42,597 nucleotides of DNA from an uncultured Oscillospiraceae bacterium (GTDB taxonomy: Bacteria > Bacillota > Clostridia > Oscillospirales > Oscillospiraceae). Shown here one piece after another: positions 1 through 6,452 of this stretch. A model generated the notes under the pieces. That model made no database searches, was not told where the DNA came from, and was given only the letters and a program-made list of their open reading frames with translations. A program made the position numbers and the translations under genes. The DNA lies in assembly GCA_947629245.1 (NCBI GenBank), contig CANRDC010000012.1, forward strand, positions 1 to 42,597, written 5' to 3'. The stretch's first letter is position 1. Every line of letters starts with the position of its first letter.

Positions 1-989
1 CCCTTCTGCCCGTTACGAATCACGATCTTGTCGCCAAGTACAATCGGTGCTTTTGCACTTACTACAACCTTAGCATTTTTCTTCCCATTGACCGAATCCG
101 TCACCACGCCGGGGTAGTCATGCTCCCACACTTCGGAGGCATCGGAGCGTATCGAGCGGAACACCTTGCCCAATTTGCCCAAGTGGGCGGCATTCGAGTA
201 CACAGGCTTCGGGCGAGTAGCGAGAATCATCGGGTCCCCCTTGTGTAGCACCGTGCCAGGCTTAACGACACCATTTTCGTCCAGTGTGTCCAGCTGGTCC
301 ACGGTGAACTTGGTGGGGAATAGGGAAGAATAATGAGTCTTGCCGAACTTCGTGTCCTTGTCCTTCTCCATATCGTGCTCGTACGAGTGCTCGGAGGCCA
401 TACGGTCAGCGAAAGATTGAGACACCACGATAGCATCGTCCATCGAAAAGCCTTTGTATGGTACCAAGGCCACGCGCGCGTTGATTCCCATGGATTGTGT
501 ACCCGCGTCGTCCGTATAATTGGATGAGGCCAGTATCTGCCCCTTCTTCACCCGGTCTCCGGGCTTTACGAGAGGCTTATTTACGATCGCCGTCTTGCGG
601 TTAAAGGGGAAATTGTGGTAGATGCCGACGGATCGCTTCTCCCCATTGGGTAGCTTGATGTTGATTGCATCTTCCGTCACACTCTCTACTACCCCGTCGT
701 CGTCGTGGAAGAACTTTGCCCCCACTCTTTCGCCGAATTTCTCTTCAAACGATTTCCCATCTGGGTCCTCGGGGTCAAGCGCCTGCACCAATGGAGCTTC
801 CCGGTTGACCATGGGCATTTCCTGGTTTACGAAGCGGGCGGCGTAGAAAAGGCGGGCGGATTGTGCATTGGAGGAGAGGGGTACCACATTCGCGTGCGTC
901 CCTACCAGGCGGGAAGGAGATTGCAATTCCACATCCACCTCGTTATCCGGGGCCTCTTCGATGCTGTCATGGCGAAGTACGTTCGGCAT
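1..989 (-). CDS. rpoB: Phage RNA polymerase beta subunit, C-terminal-half fragment (partial)
   Basis: Reads leftward and runs off the window edge, so its C-terminus is missing. The visible 329 residues match the second half of bacterial RpoB. An early stretch (SRLVGTHANVVPLSSNAQ ... VNREAPLVQ) corresponds to the RpoB region ending in RxEAPLVGT. Around residues 175-200, GINARVALVPYKGFSMDDA corresponds to the GRNVLVAYMPWNGYNYEDA motif. Near the edge, GDKIVIRNGQKG corresponds to GDKxxxRHGNKG, with His replaced by Asn. The N-terminal half of beta is absent, so the subunit is split, as in phiKZ-like phage polymerases. The start ATGCC at 989 was chosen because a -10 TATACT lies exactly 6 nt upstream, giving a leaderless mRNA. 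It is divergent from the beta-prime gene at 3023, which has the same promoter type. Family assignment is confident; the split is inferred from the start position. Confidence 0.88.
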   Translation of the reverse strand, partial: MPNVLRHDSIEEAPDNEVDVELQSPSRLVGTHANVVPLSSNAQSARLFYAARFVNQEMPMVNREAPLVQALDPEDPDGKSFEEKFGERVGAKFFHDDDGVVESVTEDAINIKLPNGEKRSVGIYHNFPFNRKTAIVNKPLVKPGDRVKKGQILASSNYTDDAGTQSMGINARVALVPYKGFSMDDAIVVSQSFADRMASEHSYEHDMEKDKDTKFGKTHYSSLFPTKFTVDQLDTLDENGVVKPGTVLHKGDPMILATRPKPVYSNAAHLGKLGKVFRSIRSDASEVWEHDYPGVVTDSVNGKKNAKVVVSAKAPIVLGDKIVIRNGQK

Positions 990-995
990 ACGGAG

Positions 996-1024
996 AGTAT
1001 AGCACAGGGCGAGTTGAGGGGAAA
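996..1024 (-). promoter_or_regulatory. Leaderless promoter of beta-subunit gene
   Basis: On the minus strand: -35-like TTTCCC (1019-1024), 17-bp spacer, extended -10 TGC-TATACT (996-1001), then 6 nt to the ATG. The block GACTTTCCC...CTGTGCTATACT recurs almost unchanged before the genes at 2179 and 3023, which defines an RNA-polymerase-gene promoter class distinct from the TTGC-type promoters nearby. Transcription should begin at or next to the A of ATG. Confidence 0.7.
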
Positions 1025-1042
1025 GTCTGAAGGTAGAAAGAG

Positions 1043-1071
1043 TTGAATTATACAAGGGTACTGTGTATAAT
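1043..1071 (+). promoter_or_regulatory. Leaderless promoter of 152-aa small gene
   Basis: -35 TTGAAT (1043-1048), 17-bp spacer, -10 TATAAT (1066-1071) preceded by TGTG, then 6 nt to the ATG at 1078. The distance places +1 on the start codon. Confidence 0.75.
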
Positions 1072-1077
1072 TGTCCT

Positions 1078-1536
1078 ATGCGTACAGCAAATCTTCTAGA
1101 TTGGGCAAATGGAATAACCAAGGAAGCTGGCGGGGCTAAGACTCTCAGCAAAATTAAAAGTTTGGTGTCTGCCACCCATTACAATCCTGAAGGTTTACTT
1201 GCAGGGCTTTTGTACCCTCAGCGTGGGACGGTAAAGAATATGGATGCTCTGGTGAATACGCTTGCTTCCACGGAAAATGGAATGCAGCGCGTGTATAACT
1301 GGGCAGCTAGGAAAGCTAAGGCAGGGAAGATGAGTCCTGAGGGCTTTGAGAAGGTCAAACAGGCATTGCTTAGCAGGGCGGATGATGTAGTGGCTACTAC
1401 TTTTGACACAGCTCGTCCATCTCAGCTTTCTACGGCCTTGCGTGAGCGTTTACCTGATTCCAAGATTTTTGGGAATAGTCCTCTAGTCAACGGTACGGCA
1501 AATTCCATAAAGGCCTTAATTGGGGAGTTTGTTTAG
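1078..1536 (+). CDS. LLDWANGITK-signature small protein (152 aa)
   Basis: Function not recognised. Residues 1-17 (MRTANLLDWANGITKEA) carry the N-terminal signature shared by several genes in this arm. The remainder is mostly helical-looking and basic, with no membrane segment or enzyme motif that I recognise (QRVYNWAARKAKAGKMSPE in the middle). An in-frame ATG 15 nt upstream (1063) overlaps the -10 hexamer. The start at 1078 is preferred because it keeps the signature at the N-terminus and leaves exactly 6 nt between TATAAT and ATG. It stands alone between the divergent beta gene and another family member at 1581, and no clear terminator follows. By inference it belongs to the group of individually transcribed accessory proteins, possibly packaged in the virion. 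Confidence 0.75.
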   Translation: MRTANLLDWANGITKEAGGAKTLSKIKSLVSATHYNPEGLLAGLLYPQRGTVKNMDALVNTLASTENGMQRVYNWAARKAKAGKMSPEGFEKVKQALLSRADDVVATTFDTARPSQLSTALRERLPDSKIFGNSPLVNGTANSIKALIGEFV

Positions 1537-1538
1537 TC

Positions 1539-1574
1539 TTGCATATGGGGGGGTGGGGGGGGTATTGATATAAT
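1539..1574 (+). promoter_or_regulatory. Leaderless promoter with G7-T-G8 tract, over-long spacer
   Basis: -10 TATAAT (1569-1574) lies 6 nt before the ATG at 1581. The nearest -35-like hexamer, TTGCAT (1539-1544), is 24 bp away because the spacer contains seven Gs, a T and eight Gs (1547-1562). A sister promoter at 2097-2125 has the same parts with a 17-bp spacer. Loss of about seven Gs would restore the usual distance, so this copy may be in an OFF state. Confidence 0.55.
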
Positions 1575-1580
1575 GAGGTT

Positions 1581-1721
1581 ATGAATACTACAAATCTCTT
1601 AGATTGGGCTAATTGGTATCATAATGGAGAAGAGCTTGGAAAAACTCTACTCAATGCAACCAAAGAGCGTACCAACAATAAAGTAAACGATATTCTCACA
1701 GGACTTCAGCAATATCTCTGA
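1581..1721 (+). CDS. LLDWAN-signature micro-protein (46 aa)
   Basis: A 46-residue gene starting MNTTNLLDWANWYHNGEELG. It keeps the first eleven residues of the family signature but then diverges, lacking the usual K-x-A at positions 15-17. The tail is short, polar and helical-looking (LLNATKERTNNKVNDILTGL). The start is fixed by the signature and by a TATAAT hexamer ending 6 nt upstream. Its promoter spacer holds two long G runs. A hairpin at 1747-1776 follows. It could be an intact micro-protein or a truncated family member. Function unknown. Confidence 0.6.
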   Translation: MNTTNLLDWANWYHNGEELGKTLLNATKERTNNKVNDILTGLQQYL

Positions 1722-1746
1722 TTCAGCACATAACAGCATACATAAA

Positions 1747-1776
1747 CACCCGGTTTGGATAAGTCCTAGCCGGGCG
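1747..1776. terminator. Hairpin between convergent small genes
   Basis: CACCCGG and CCGGGCG arms enclose a ~16-nt loop. The plus-strand side continues TTTCGTTTAT; the minus-strand side continues TTTATG. It lies between the convergent ends of the genes at 1581 and 1803 and could act as a modest bidirectional terminator. Confidence 0.5.
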
Positions 1777-1802
1777 TTTCGTTTATACAATTTGTGTTAA
1801 GC

Positions 1803-2090
1803 TTAAATCTTATCCGCTAGATCGGAGCCAAGCTTGTATCCTTTAATACCTCCGTATAGTGTACCGGCCGTACCCAGTCCGATAGCAGATAGTGCCGCAA
1901 GAAGCTCACCTTTACTTGTCAACTTTTTGTCACCAAGAAGCATAATAGGCGTAACACTTCCCAGCGTTCCTAGTAGTCCGCCACCGGCAAGTCCGCCAAG
2001 AACACCTCCAGCAACGTTAGCCCCGGATTCTTCCTTAGCCGCCTGCTTCGTTATGCCATTAGCCCAGTTTAAGAGGTTATTTGTATTCAT
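1803..2090 (-). CDS. LLNWANGITK-signature glycine-rich membrane-type protein (95 aa)
   Basis: Function not recognised. The signature MNTNNLLNWANGITKQAA occupies residues 1-18. A glycine-rich hydrophobic stretch (GGVLGGLAGGGLLGTLG) leads into a second hydrophobic run around LLAALSAIGLGTAGTLYGG, with GxxxG spacing typical of packed membrane helices. This suggests a small membrane-inserting protein behind a conserved N-terminal segment. The ATG at 2090 is supported by the signature and by a -10 TAGAAT 6 nt upstream on the minus strand, preceded by a 17-bp spacer containing a G7-T-G3 tract. It is convergent with the gene at 1581. Membrane insertion is inferred from composition only. Confidence 0.75.
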   Translation of the reverse strand: MNTNNLLNWANGITKQAAKEESGANVAGGVLGGLAGGGLLGTLGSVTPIMLLGDKKLTSKGELLAALSAIGLGTAGTLYGGIKGYKLGSDLADKI

Positions 2091-2096
2091 AGGATA

Positions 2097-2125
2097 ATTC
2101 TACCCACCCCCCCATAAAAACGCAA
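2097..2125 (-). promoter_or_regulatory. Leaderless promoter with G7 tract, 17-bp spacer
   Basis: Minus strand: -35 TTGCGT (2120-2125), spacer of 17 bp containing G7-T-G3 (2103-2113), -10 TAGAAT (2097-2102), then 6 nt to ATG. The spacing is optimal, so this copy is predicted to be active. The homopolymer sits between the two hexamers and would alter the spacing if it slipped. Confidence 0.7.
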
Positions 2126-2143
2126 GCCTAAACACCTTCAGAC

Positions 2144-2172
2144 TTTCCCCTCACATTCCGCTGTGCTATACT
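2144..2172 (+). promoter_or_regulatory. RNA-polymerase-gene-type leaderless promoter
   Basis: TTTCCC (2144-2149), 17-bp spacer, TGC-TATACT (2167-2172), 6 nt to ATG at 2179. The block is nearly the same as those before the beta fragment (996-1024) and beta-prime fragment (2988-3016), including the following ATGCCGGA. It may be a duplicated promoter. Confidence 0.65.
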
Positions 2173-2178
2173 TTCCTT

Positions 2179-2391
2179 ATGCCGGAACTAAGGGAGGGTA
2201 TGCGACAATACGAGAGGGAAATCCATGACTTCATACAGAGATGCGCCATAGGCGGCAATTCGTCTCCTACCCACAGCCCGGTAACAAGAAGGAAGTCATC
2301 ATCTGGCATCGGAAAGCATTATACCATACGCGCGGGCAATCGCAATAGTGTATATTTGTCTTGCTCTTTGTGGGAGTATGGTAGAATATAG
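2179..2391 (+). CDS. Short ORF behind a duplicated polymerase-type promoter (70 aa)
   Basis: No family recognised. It starts MPELREGMRQYEREIHDF, sharing only the first few residues with the beta-prime fragment (MPEE), and then becomes Ser/Arg-rich with no clear fold. The strong point is the promoter, with TATACT exactly 6 nt before the ATG. The body has weak coding character. On the opposite strand a 47-codon reading frame starts at 2309 behind another TATAAT-like hexamer, so part of this stretch may instead encode that or be decayed. It could be a remnant left after duplication of the polymerase-gene 5' region. Confidence 0.35.
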   Translation: MPELREGMRQYEREIHDFIQRCAIGGNSSPTHSPVTRRKSSSGIGKHYTIRAGNRNSVYLSCSLWEYGRI

Positions 2392-2404
2392 CGCATCATA
2401 GTAC

Positions 2405-2444
2405 ACAAAAAATGCCCGACTTGGATTTCTCCAGCCGGGCATTT
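2405..2444 (-). terminator. Rho-independent terminator for the gene at 2472-2936
   Basis: The minus strand reads AAATGCCCG, a ~16-nt loop, CGGGCATTT and continues into TTTT followed by TGTG. The stem is GC-rich with a U-run directly downstream of the minus-strand stop codon at 2472. Confidence 0.75.
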
Positions 2445-2471
2445 GTATGTAGGATTTATTTATTAATGTAG

Positions 2472-2936
2472 TCATTTAGGAACGCTTCGAAGTGCATCTG
2501 CTATGTAATTTTTTATGAACGCATCACCCTTTCTACGCCCAGTCACTTCTAGTAAATGACCTGCGAGCTCATTACCACCTAAACCGGAGTAATCAAAGTG
2601 TGAACCTCCACGTCCATTGGGATATATAAAATGCCTTGCGTCTGTGACTGCATCCCATCGAAATGGGTGAGTTTTCGTTAATCGGCGTAACGCGCGTTGC
2701 CCAATTTCATTTTCAGGCTCAAGAATATACTTCCTAGAGCTTGATGGACGCCAATCTATCTTGTCAAGAATACGATCAATCCTGCGGCCATTATGGTATG
2801 ATAGTGCGAGGTCAAGTTCTACTGGATTTTTACCTAGCGCTTTAAGTTTAGCGATACCTTCGGTTAATGCCTTTGACGTGGCGTCAGCCCGTTTCGTTAT
2901 ACCATTAGCCCAGTCTAAAAGATTATTTGTGCTCAT
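2472..2936 (-). CDS. LLDWANGITK-signature protein (154 aa)
   Basis: Begins MSTNNLLDWANGITKRADA, a clear member of the N-terminal signature family with Lys15 and Ala17 conserved. The body is soluble-looking: a charged helical stretch (LTEGIAKLKALGKNPVELDL) and a Tyr/His/Gly-rich C-terminal half (YPNGRGGSHFDYSGLGGNE), ending in a helical tail. I recognise no enzyme family. An upstream in-frame ATG exists (3005), but 2936 is preferred because the signature begins there and TATAAT ends 6 nt before it. The promoter spacer contains G9 and is 15 bp. It lies convergent to the 2179 gene and divergent from the beta-prime gene. Confidence 0.75.
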   Translation of the reverse strand: MSTNNLLDWANGITKRADATSKALTEGIAKLKALGKNPVELDLALSYHNGRRIDRILDKIDWRPSSSRKYILEPENEIGQRALRRLTKTHPFRWDAVTDARHFIYPNGRGGSHFDYSGLGGNELAGHLLEVTGRRKGDAFIKNYIADALRSVPK

Positions 2937-2942
2937 ACCCTT

Positions 2943-2969
2943 ATTATACATATCCCCCCCCCTGTGCAA
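2943..2969 (-). promoter_or_regulatory. Leaderless promoter with G9 tract, 15-bp spacer
   Basis: Minus strand: -35 TTGCAC (2964-2969), 15-bp spacer containing nine consecutive Gs (2954-2962), -10 TATAAT (2943-2948), 6 nt to ATG. The spacer is two bases short of the 17 bp seen in the non-G-tract promoters here, which would predict reduced activity until the tract lengthens. Confidence 0.65.
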
Positions 2970-2987
2970 CTCTTTTTGTCTTCGGAC

Positions 2988-3016
2988 TTTCCCACCTCTT
3001 CCCACTGTGCTATACT
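2988..3016 (+). promoter_or_regulatory. Leaderless promoter of beta-prime fragment gene
   Basis: TTTCCC (2988-2993), 17-bp spacer, TGC-TATACT (3011-3016), 6 nt to ATG at 3023. Same promoter class as the beta-fragment gene. Confidence 0.7.
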
Positions 3017-3022
3017 TTCTTC

Positions 3023-6000
3023 ATGCCGGAAGAACCTCAGACAGGCCCAGAAGCCATTGAATACGCACTCTCTCAATTAACCGCAGAAGAGATTAACAAC
3101 CGGGGAAAGAAGGTACTCGCCACAGGAAGCCGCTCCAAGCGCTCCTATGGGGTAAAGCTGCTCAATATCGCCCGCGGACTTGAGCGCAACAATCTCAAGC
3201 CCTCTGACTACATGATCTCCTCTGTCCCGGTGATCCCTCCCAAGTACCGCCCCTTTGCCGCCCAGGGAGACACCCTCATCCCCGGGGATGCGAATGTGCT
3301 CTACAAAGACCTCATTGACGTGCGGGATGCGCATGATGAGGAAGAAAAGATGTTTGGCAAGCAGAATGCAGGAGCGTCCAGATTGGCCCTGTACGACGCC
3401 GTGAAGAGCGTGTATGGGTATGGTGAGGCAGTGAAGCCAAAGACGCGTGCAAAGGGCGTAGAGGGCTTTCTGAAGAAGATTACGGGCAGTACGAGCAAGT
3501 TCTCCTACGTGCAGAGCAAGATGATGGCAAAAACCCAAGACAATGTGGGGAGGAGTACCATTATTGCCGACCCGGATCTTTCTATCGACGAGATTGGGGT
3601 ACCGAAGGATATGGCGATGACGATGTATGCCCCATATGTGCAACGTAGGTTGAAGGGGATGGGGTACAAAGACGCAGAGGCTTTACAAGCGATTAAGAAC
3701 CGTACGGACGACGCCTGGAGGGCATTGAAGCAGGAGTGTGAGGTACGCCCTGTCATTTACAGCCGTGCTCCTGCTTGGTATAGGTTTAACATTGTGTCGG
3801 GGAAAGTGAAGTTGACCGATGGGAAGGCAATTTCCACAAATCCCATCACAATCGGTGCCGCAGGGGGTGATTTTGACGGTAACTGTATAGTATTCAATAC
3901 ATTACTACGATTTCGGTTATTGAAAAATAGCCAGACAATAGCTGCAACCGGTGGAGACTTTGAACGATTTAAATCAAAAACTATTAAAATCCCTCTTGAC
4001 ATAGACGGAGAAACAGTGTATGCTGACGTCGTTATGAAAATTACAGCAAACACCAAAGTCGTCTATCGTGATGAGAACTACATTGAACTTGTAGCGCCCA
4101 TTGAATCGATACCCTATTTACCAGAAACAAAACGTTATGACTCCCACGGGGCAGCTGTGTACAATGTGCCGGAAGGTGTTGAAATACTATCTACTCATGT
4201 GGATGGGCAAGGGACACGCTGGTGCCCTGTAGAAACACTTACTATTGAAGAGGGATGTCCGTTGCGTAAGGTAACTACTCGTAAGGGACGAGAGGTTACA
4301 GTATCCGCTAACGAATCTCTTGCTGTTTTCGATCCGGAGAAGGGGCTTACAAAGATTAGACCGGATGATGCTATGCAGGGACAACTTGTTCCTTATATCA
4401 AGCAGCGACCTGTTACAGGAACAGCAGGAACCTTTGACTTGGGTTGGGTGCTTGGACTCTTCCTATCGGATGGAACTTTTGACGGGCACAATCTTACCTT
4501 AAGTAAGCGATCAGAGACTATCAGAGTCTCGTTCTTACATCGAATCAAAGCCATAGGCGGCAATGCTGAGGCCATTGATAGTTATGTACGCGTGTACCAT
4601 GAAATGCATGATGCTGAGAAGAATAGCGGCATCGGAGGGGAAAGCATTAAGCTTGCCATTAATGCTTCAGTATTACCTACAGCGCTAAAGGAACTCATGT
4701 CAGATTGTTACCCGGAAGATTTGAAACGGGAGGAATGCAATTCAGCTAATAGATCCTGCCTGTATAAGAAACTTCCTACTGCTGTAAAAAACTGGAATAG
4801 TGACGCATTGTTGGGGCTTTTATGCGGACTTCTTGTTGGAGATGGGTCTGTCAGCATTAACACATGCAAAGCGAAAGCACAACTACTGGTTGCATTTAGT
4901 ACATCTTCTCAGACATTACGGGATGACATTCTTTGGTTGGGGCAGACATTAGGCATTGGAATGGGTTATTCCGTGACTAAGCCAAAGATCGGGCGCGTGC
5001 AGGTGCACGACAATTATACCATTACCATTTCAACCCCTGACCTTAAGCGGTACGCGGATGACTTGAAGCTGGATCCCCAGTACGATGAAGCTATTAAACT
5101 ACTCCACGATGTAACTGATAATCCGCATGATGTCGTACCTGTCCCCACAGTGGTATTGGAGCAGGCAACAAAGCTCAGCAAGGACGATATGGATATATTC
5201 GGTCTAGCGATGGGCGGAGTACGGACGGCTGTGCAGAAGAGTCGCAAGAATCCTCTACAATACACAGGAGTTATGCGTGGGAAGGCCCTGGCTTATGTGG
5301 CTGCTTGCACTTACTATTTGCAGAACTACAAATCCGCGCAATCTATGGCTCCTGAGCAGAGGAGCAAGCTCGTAACCGCCCTCCTCTATGCCCGGAATGT
5401 CGTAGCGGATAAAACGACAGGCTGGGAATATGTGGTGGATGTAAAGGAGGTACCCACAGAAACGGTCTATGACGTAGCCGTTCCGGAAACGAAGGTATTT
5501 GCTATCGAGAATGGGCTGGTGATTTATGACACCATCAACCTCCACGTCCCCGCTTCTGATGAAGCCGTAAAAGAGGCCTACGAAAAGCTCATGCCCTCCT
5601 CTGACCCCTTCTCCGACCGCGACACGGACAAAATCGTCCTCCTCCCCAAGCAGGAGCAGATCCTCGGCAATTACACGGCCGCTACCTCCCCCAATACGGC
5701 GACCTATGACTTCGACACGGAGGAAGAGGCGCTCAAGGCCATCAAGCAGGGGCAGATCCCTCTGTCCGCGAATGTACAGATACGCGGAGGGGTGAAGATG
5801 GCCTCCCAGAAAGAGAATGAGGAGGTGATGCAGGTGAAAGGACCTGTGCGCGACCCCAAGACCGGGAAATGGATGCCAACGAAGAACAAGAATGAGACGG
5901 AGGTGCAGCCGGATGTGGCGCCGGTGGAGAAGAAAGCCTCAACTAACCAGGAGCAGCAGCTAAAAGCTATCCTGTCGACACAATTTGGAATAGCCCCTAA

Positions 6001-6391
6001 TGCCATTACTCCGGCAACCAATCTCAGAAACGATCTGAATGCAGATTCATTAGACGAGATCGAGATTCTCCAGAACATGGAGGATACCTTTAACAATGGT
6101 ACGCCGTACGAGGAGGCCAATGTTACCAAGCTGAAAACCTACGCGGATCTACTGAACCTCATCCAGACTAATGCTGCTGCACAGGTAGAGAAGACAGCCG
6201 CAAAACGGCATTGGTTTGACGTATGGAAGAGCTGGGACGTGACCAAGCGCCGGGAGGTTATGAAGGCGACTCTTGGCGAGGAGCGTATATACAATATAAA
6301 CTTCAATGCCGAGACCCCTGAAGAACTAGGCCCCATGGCCCGCCCGGTTGGAAGCGCTATGATGATGTATAGGCGACATCATGATGTGTAA
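3023..6391 (+). CDS. rpoC: Phage RNA polymerase beta-prime fragment with intein and ACP-like domain (1122 aa)
   Basis: Residues ~60-110 (SSVPVIPPKYRPF ... NVLYKDLIDVRD) match the RpoC segment LPVxPPDLRPxV...SDLNDLYRRVI. Residues ~248-287 (VIYSRAPAWYRF ... GGDFDGN) match NRAPTLHRLG...NADFDGD, the active-site loop. An intein (residues 288-836) interrupts the loop. The C-extein resumes TINLHVPASDEAV ... LPKQEQILGNY, matching QMAVHVPL...PSQDVVLGLYY. After an ~80-residue linker comes an acyl-carrier-protein-like domain (~971-1055, DSL Ser near 1009), then a ~60-residue unique tail. The rest of beta-prime is missing, so the subunit is split. Start at 3023 is set by the leaderless promoter; an ATG further upstream would require translating the promoter itself. 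Odd points are the intein ends, which leave DFDGN rather than DFDGD on simple splicing, and the ACP fusion. Confidence 0.9.
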   Translation: MPEEPQTGPEAIEYALSQLTAEEINNRGKKVLATGSRSKRSYGVKLLNIARGLERNNLKPSDYMISSVPVIPPKYRPFAAQGDTLIPGDANVLYKDLIDVRDAHDEEEKMFGKQNAGASRLALYDAVKSVYGYGEAVKPKTRAKGVEGFLKKITGSTSKFSYVQSKMMAKTQDNVGRSTIIADPDLSIDEIGVPKDMAMTMYAPYVQRRLKGMGYKDAEALQAIKNRTDDAWRALKQECEVRPVIYSRAPAWYRFNIVSGKVKLTDGKAISTNPITIGAAGGDFDGNCIVFNTLLRFRLLKNSQTIAATGGDFERFKSKTIKIPLDIDGETVYADVVMKITANTKVVYRDENYIELVAPIESIPYLPETKRYDSHGAAVYNVPEGVEILSTHVDGQGTRWCPVETLTIEEGCPLRKVTTRKGREVTVSANESLAVFDPEKGLTKIRPDDAMQGQLVPYIKQRPVTGTAGTFDLGWVLGLFLSDGTFDGHNLTLSKRSETIRVSFLHRIKAIGGNAEAIDSYVRVYHEMHDAEKNSGIGGESIKLAINASVLPTALKELMSDCYPEDLKREECNSANRSCLYKKLPTAVKNWNSDALLGLLCGLLVGDGSVSINTCKAKAQLLVAFSTSSQTLRDDILWLGQTLGIGMGYSVTKPKIGRVQVHDNYTITISTPDLKRYADDLKLDPQYDEAIKLLHDVTDNPHDVVPVPTVVLEQATKLSKDDMDIFGLAMGGVRTAVQKSRKNPLQYTGVMRGKALAYVAACTYYLQNYKSAQSMAPEQRSKLVTALLYARNVVADKTTGWEYVVDVKEVPTETVYDVAVPETKVFAIENGLVIYDTINLHVPASDEAVKEAYEKLMPSSDPFSDRDTDKIVLLPKQEQILGNYTAATSPNTATYDFDTEEEALKAIKQGQIPLSANVQIRGGVKMASQKENEEVMQVKGPVRDPKTGKWMPTKNKNETEVQPDVAPVEKKASTNQEQQLKAILSTQFGIAPNAITPATNLRNDLNADSLDEIEILQNMEDTFNNGTPYEEANVTKLKTYADLLNLIQTNAAAQVEKTAAKRHWFDVWKSWDVTKRREVMKATLGEERIYNINFNAETPEELGPMARPVGSAMMMYRRHHDV
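3884..5530 (+). other. LAGLIDADG intein within beta-prime DFDGD motif (549 aa)
   Basis: It starts at Cys (TGT, 3884) directly after DFDGN and ends at Asp (GAC, 5528-5530) before TINLHVP. Block B-like sequence is VTTRKGREVTVSANESLAVF, with Glu where a His is common. LAGLIDADG-type motifs are LGWVLGLFLSDG (~4438-4475) and LLGLLCGLLVGDG (~4810-4850), both with the acidic residue intact, so the homing endonuclease looks active. The C-terminal block is VYDVAVPETKVFAIENGLVI followed by YD, with Tyr-Asp instead of the usual His-Asn. The +1 residue is Thr. Base composition is more AT-rich than the flanking exteins, consistent with later insertion. Confidence 0.9.
5938..6190 (+). other. Acyl-carrier-protein-like domain in beta-prime fragment
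   Basis: This coding segment matches the ACP fold pattern: LKAILSTQFGIAPNAITPAT, then LRNDLNADSLDEIEILQNME, then a hydrophobic helix (TYADLLNLI). The DSL tripeptide that carries the phosphopantetheine Ser in ACPs is present. The domain is bracketed by the similar short motifs VEKKAS and VEKTAA. ACP homology is a family-pattern call. Attachment of a prosthetic group is inference. Confidence 0.72.
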
Positions 6392-6422
6392 GAAAACGAA
6401 ACGGGCCCAATAATGAGCCCGT
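6389..6422 (-). terminator. Terminator for minus-strand gene at 6453
   Basis: Minus strand reads ACGGGCTC, an AT loop, GGGCCCGT, then TTCGTTTTCTT. It lies just beyond the stop of the 6453-6839 gene and also immediately after the beta-prime stop. The U-rich tail favours the leftward direction. Confidence 0.55.
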
Positions 6423-6452
6423 CCGTTGAAACACTATGCTAATTTGCAAGGA

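Noticed and set aside
2169-2309. Minus-strand frame of 47 codons starting at 2309 behind a TATAAT-like hexamer (2318-2323)
   Set aside because: The gap to the ATG is 8 nt rather than 6, the product has no signature head, and it conflicts with the plus-strand ORF at 2179. Neither is strong, so only the one with the better promoter was listed.
3884-5530. A self-splicing intron inside the beta-prime gene
   Set aside because: The reading frame is continuous and encodes intein and LAGLIDADG blocks, so this is a protein-level insertion.
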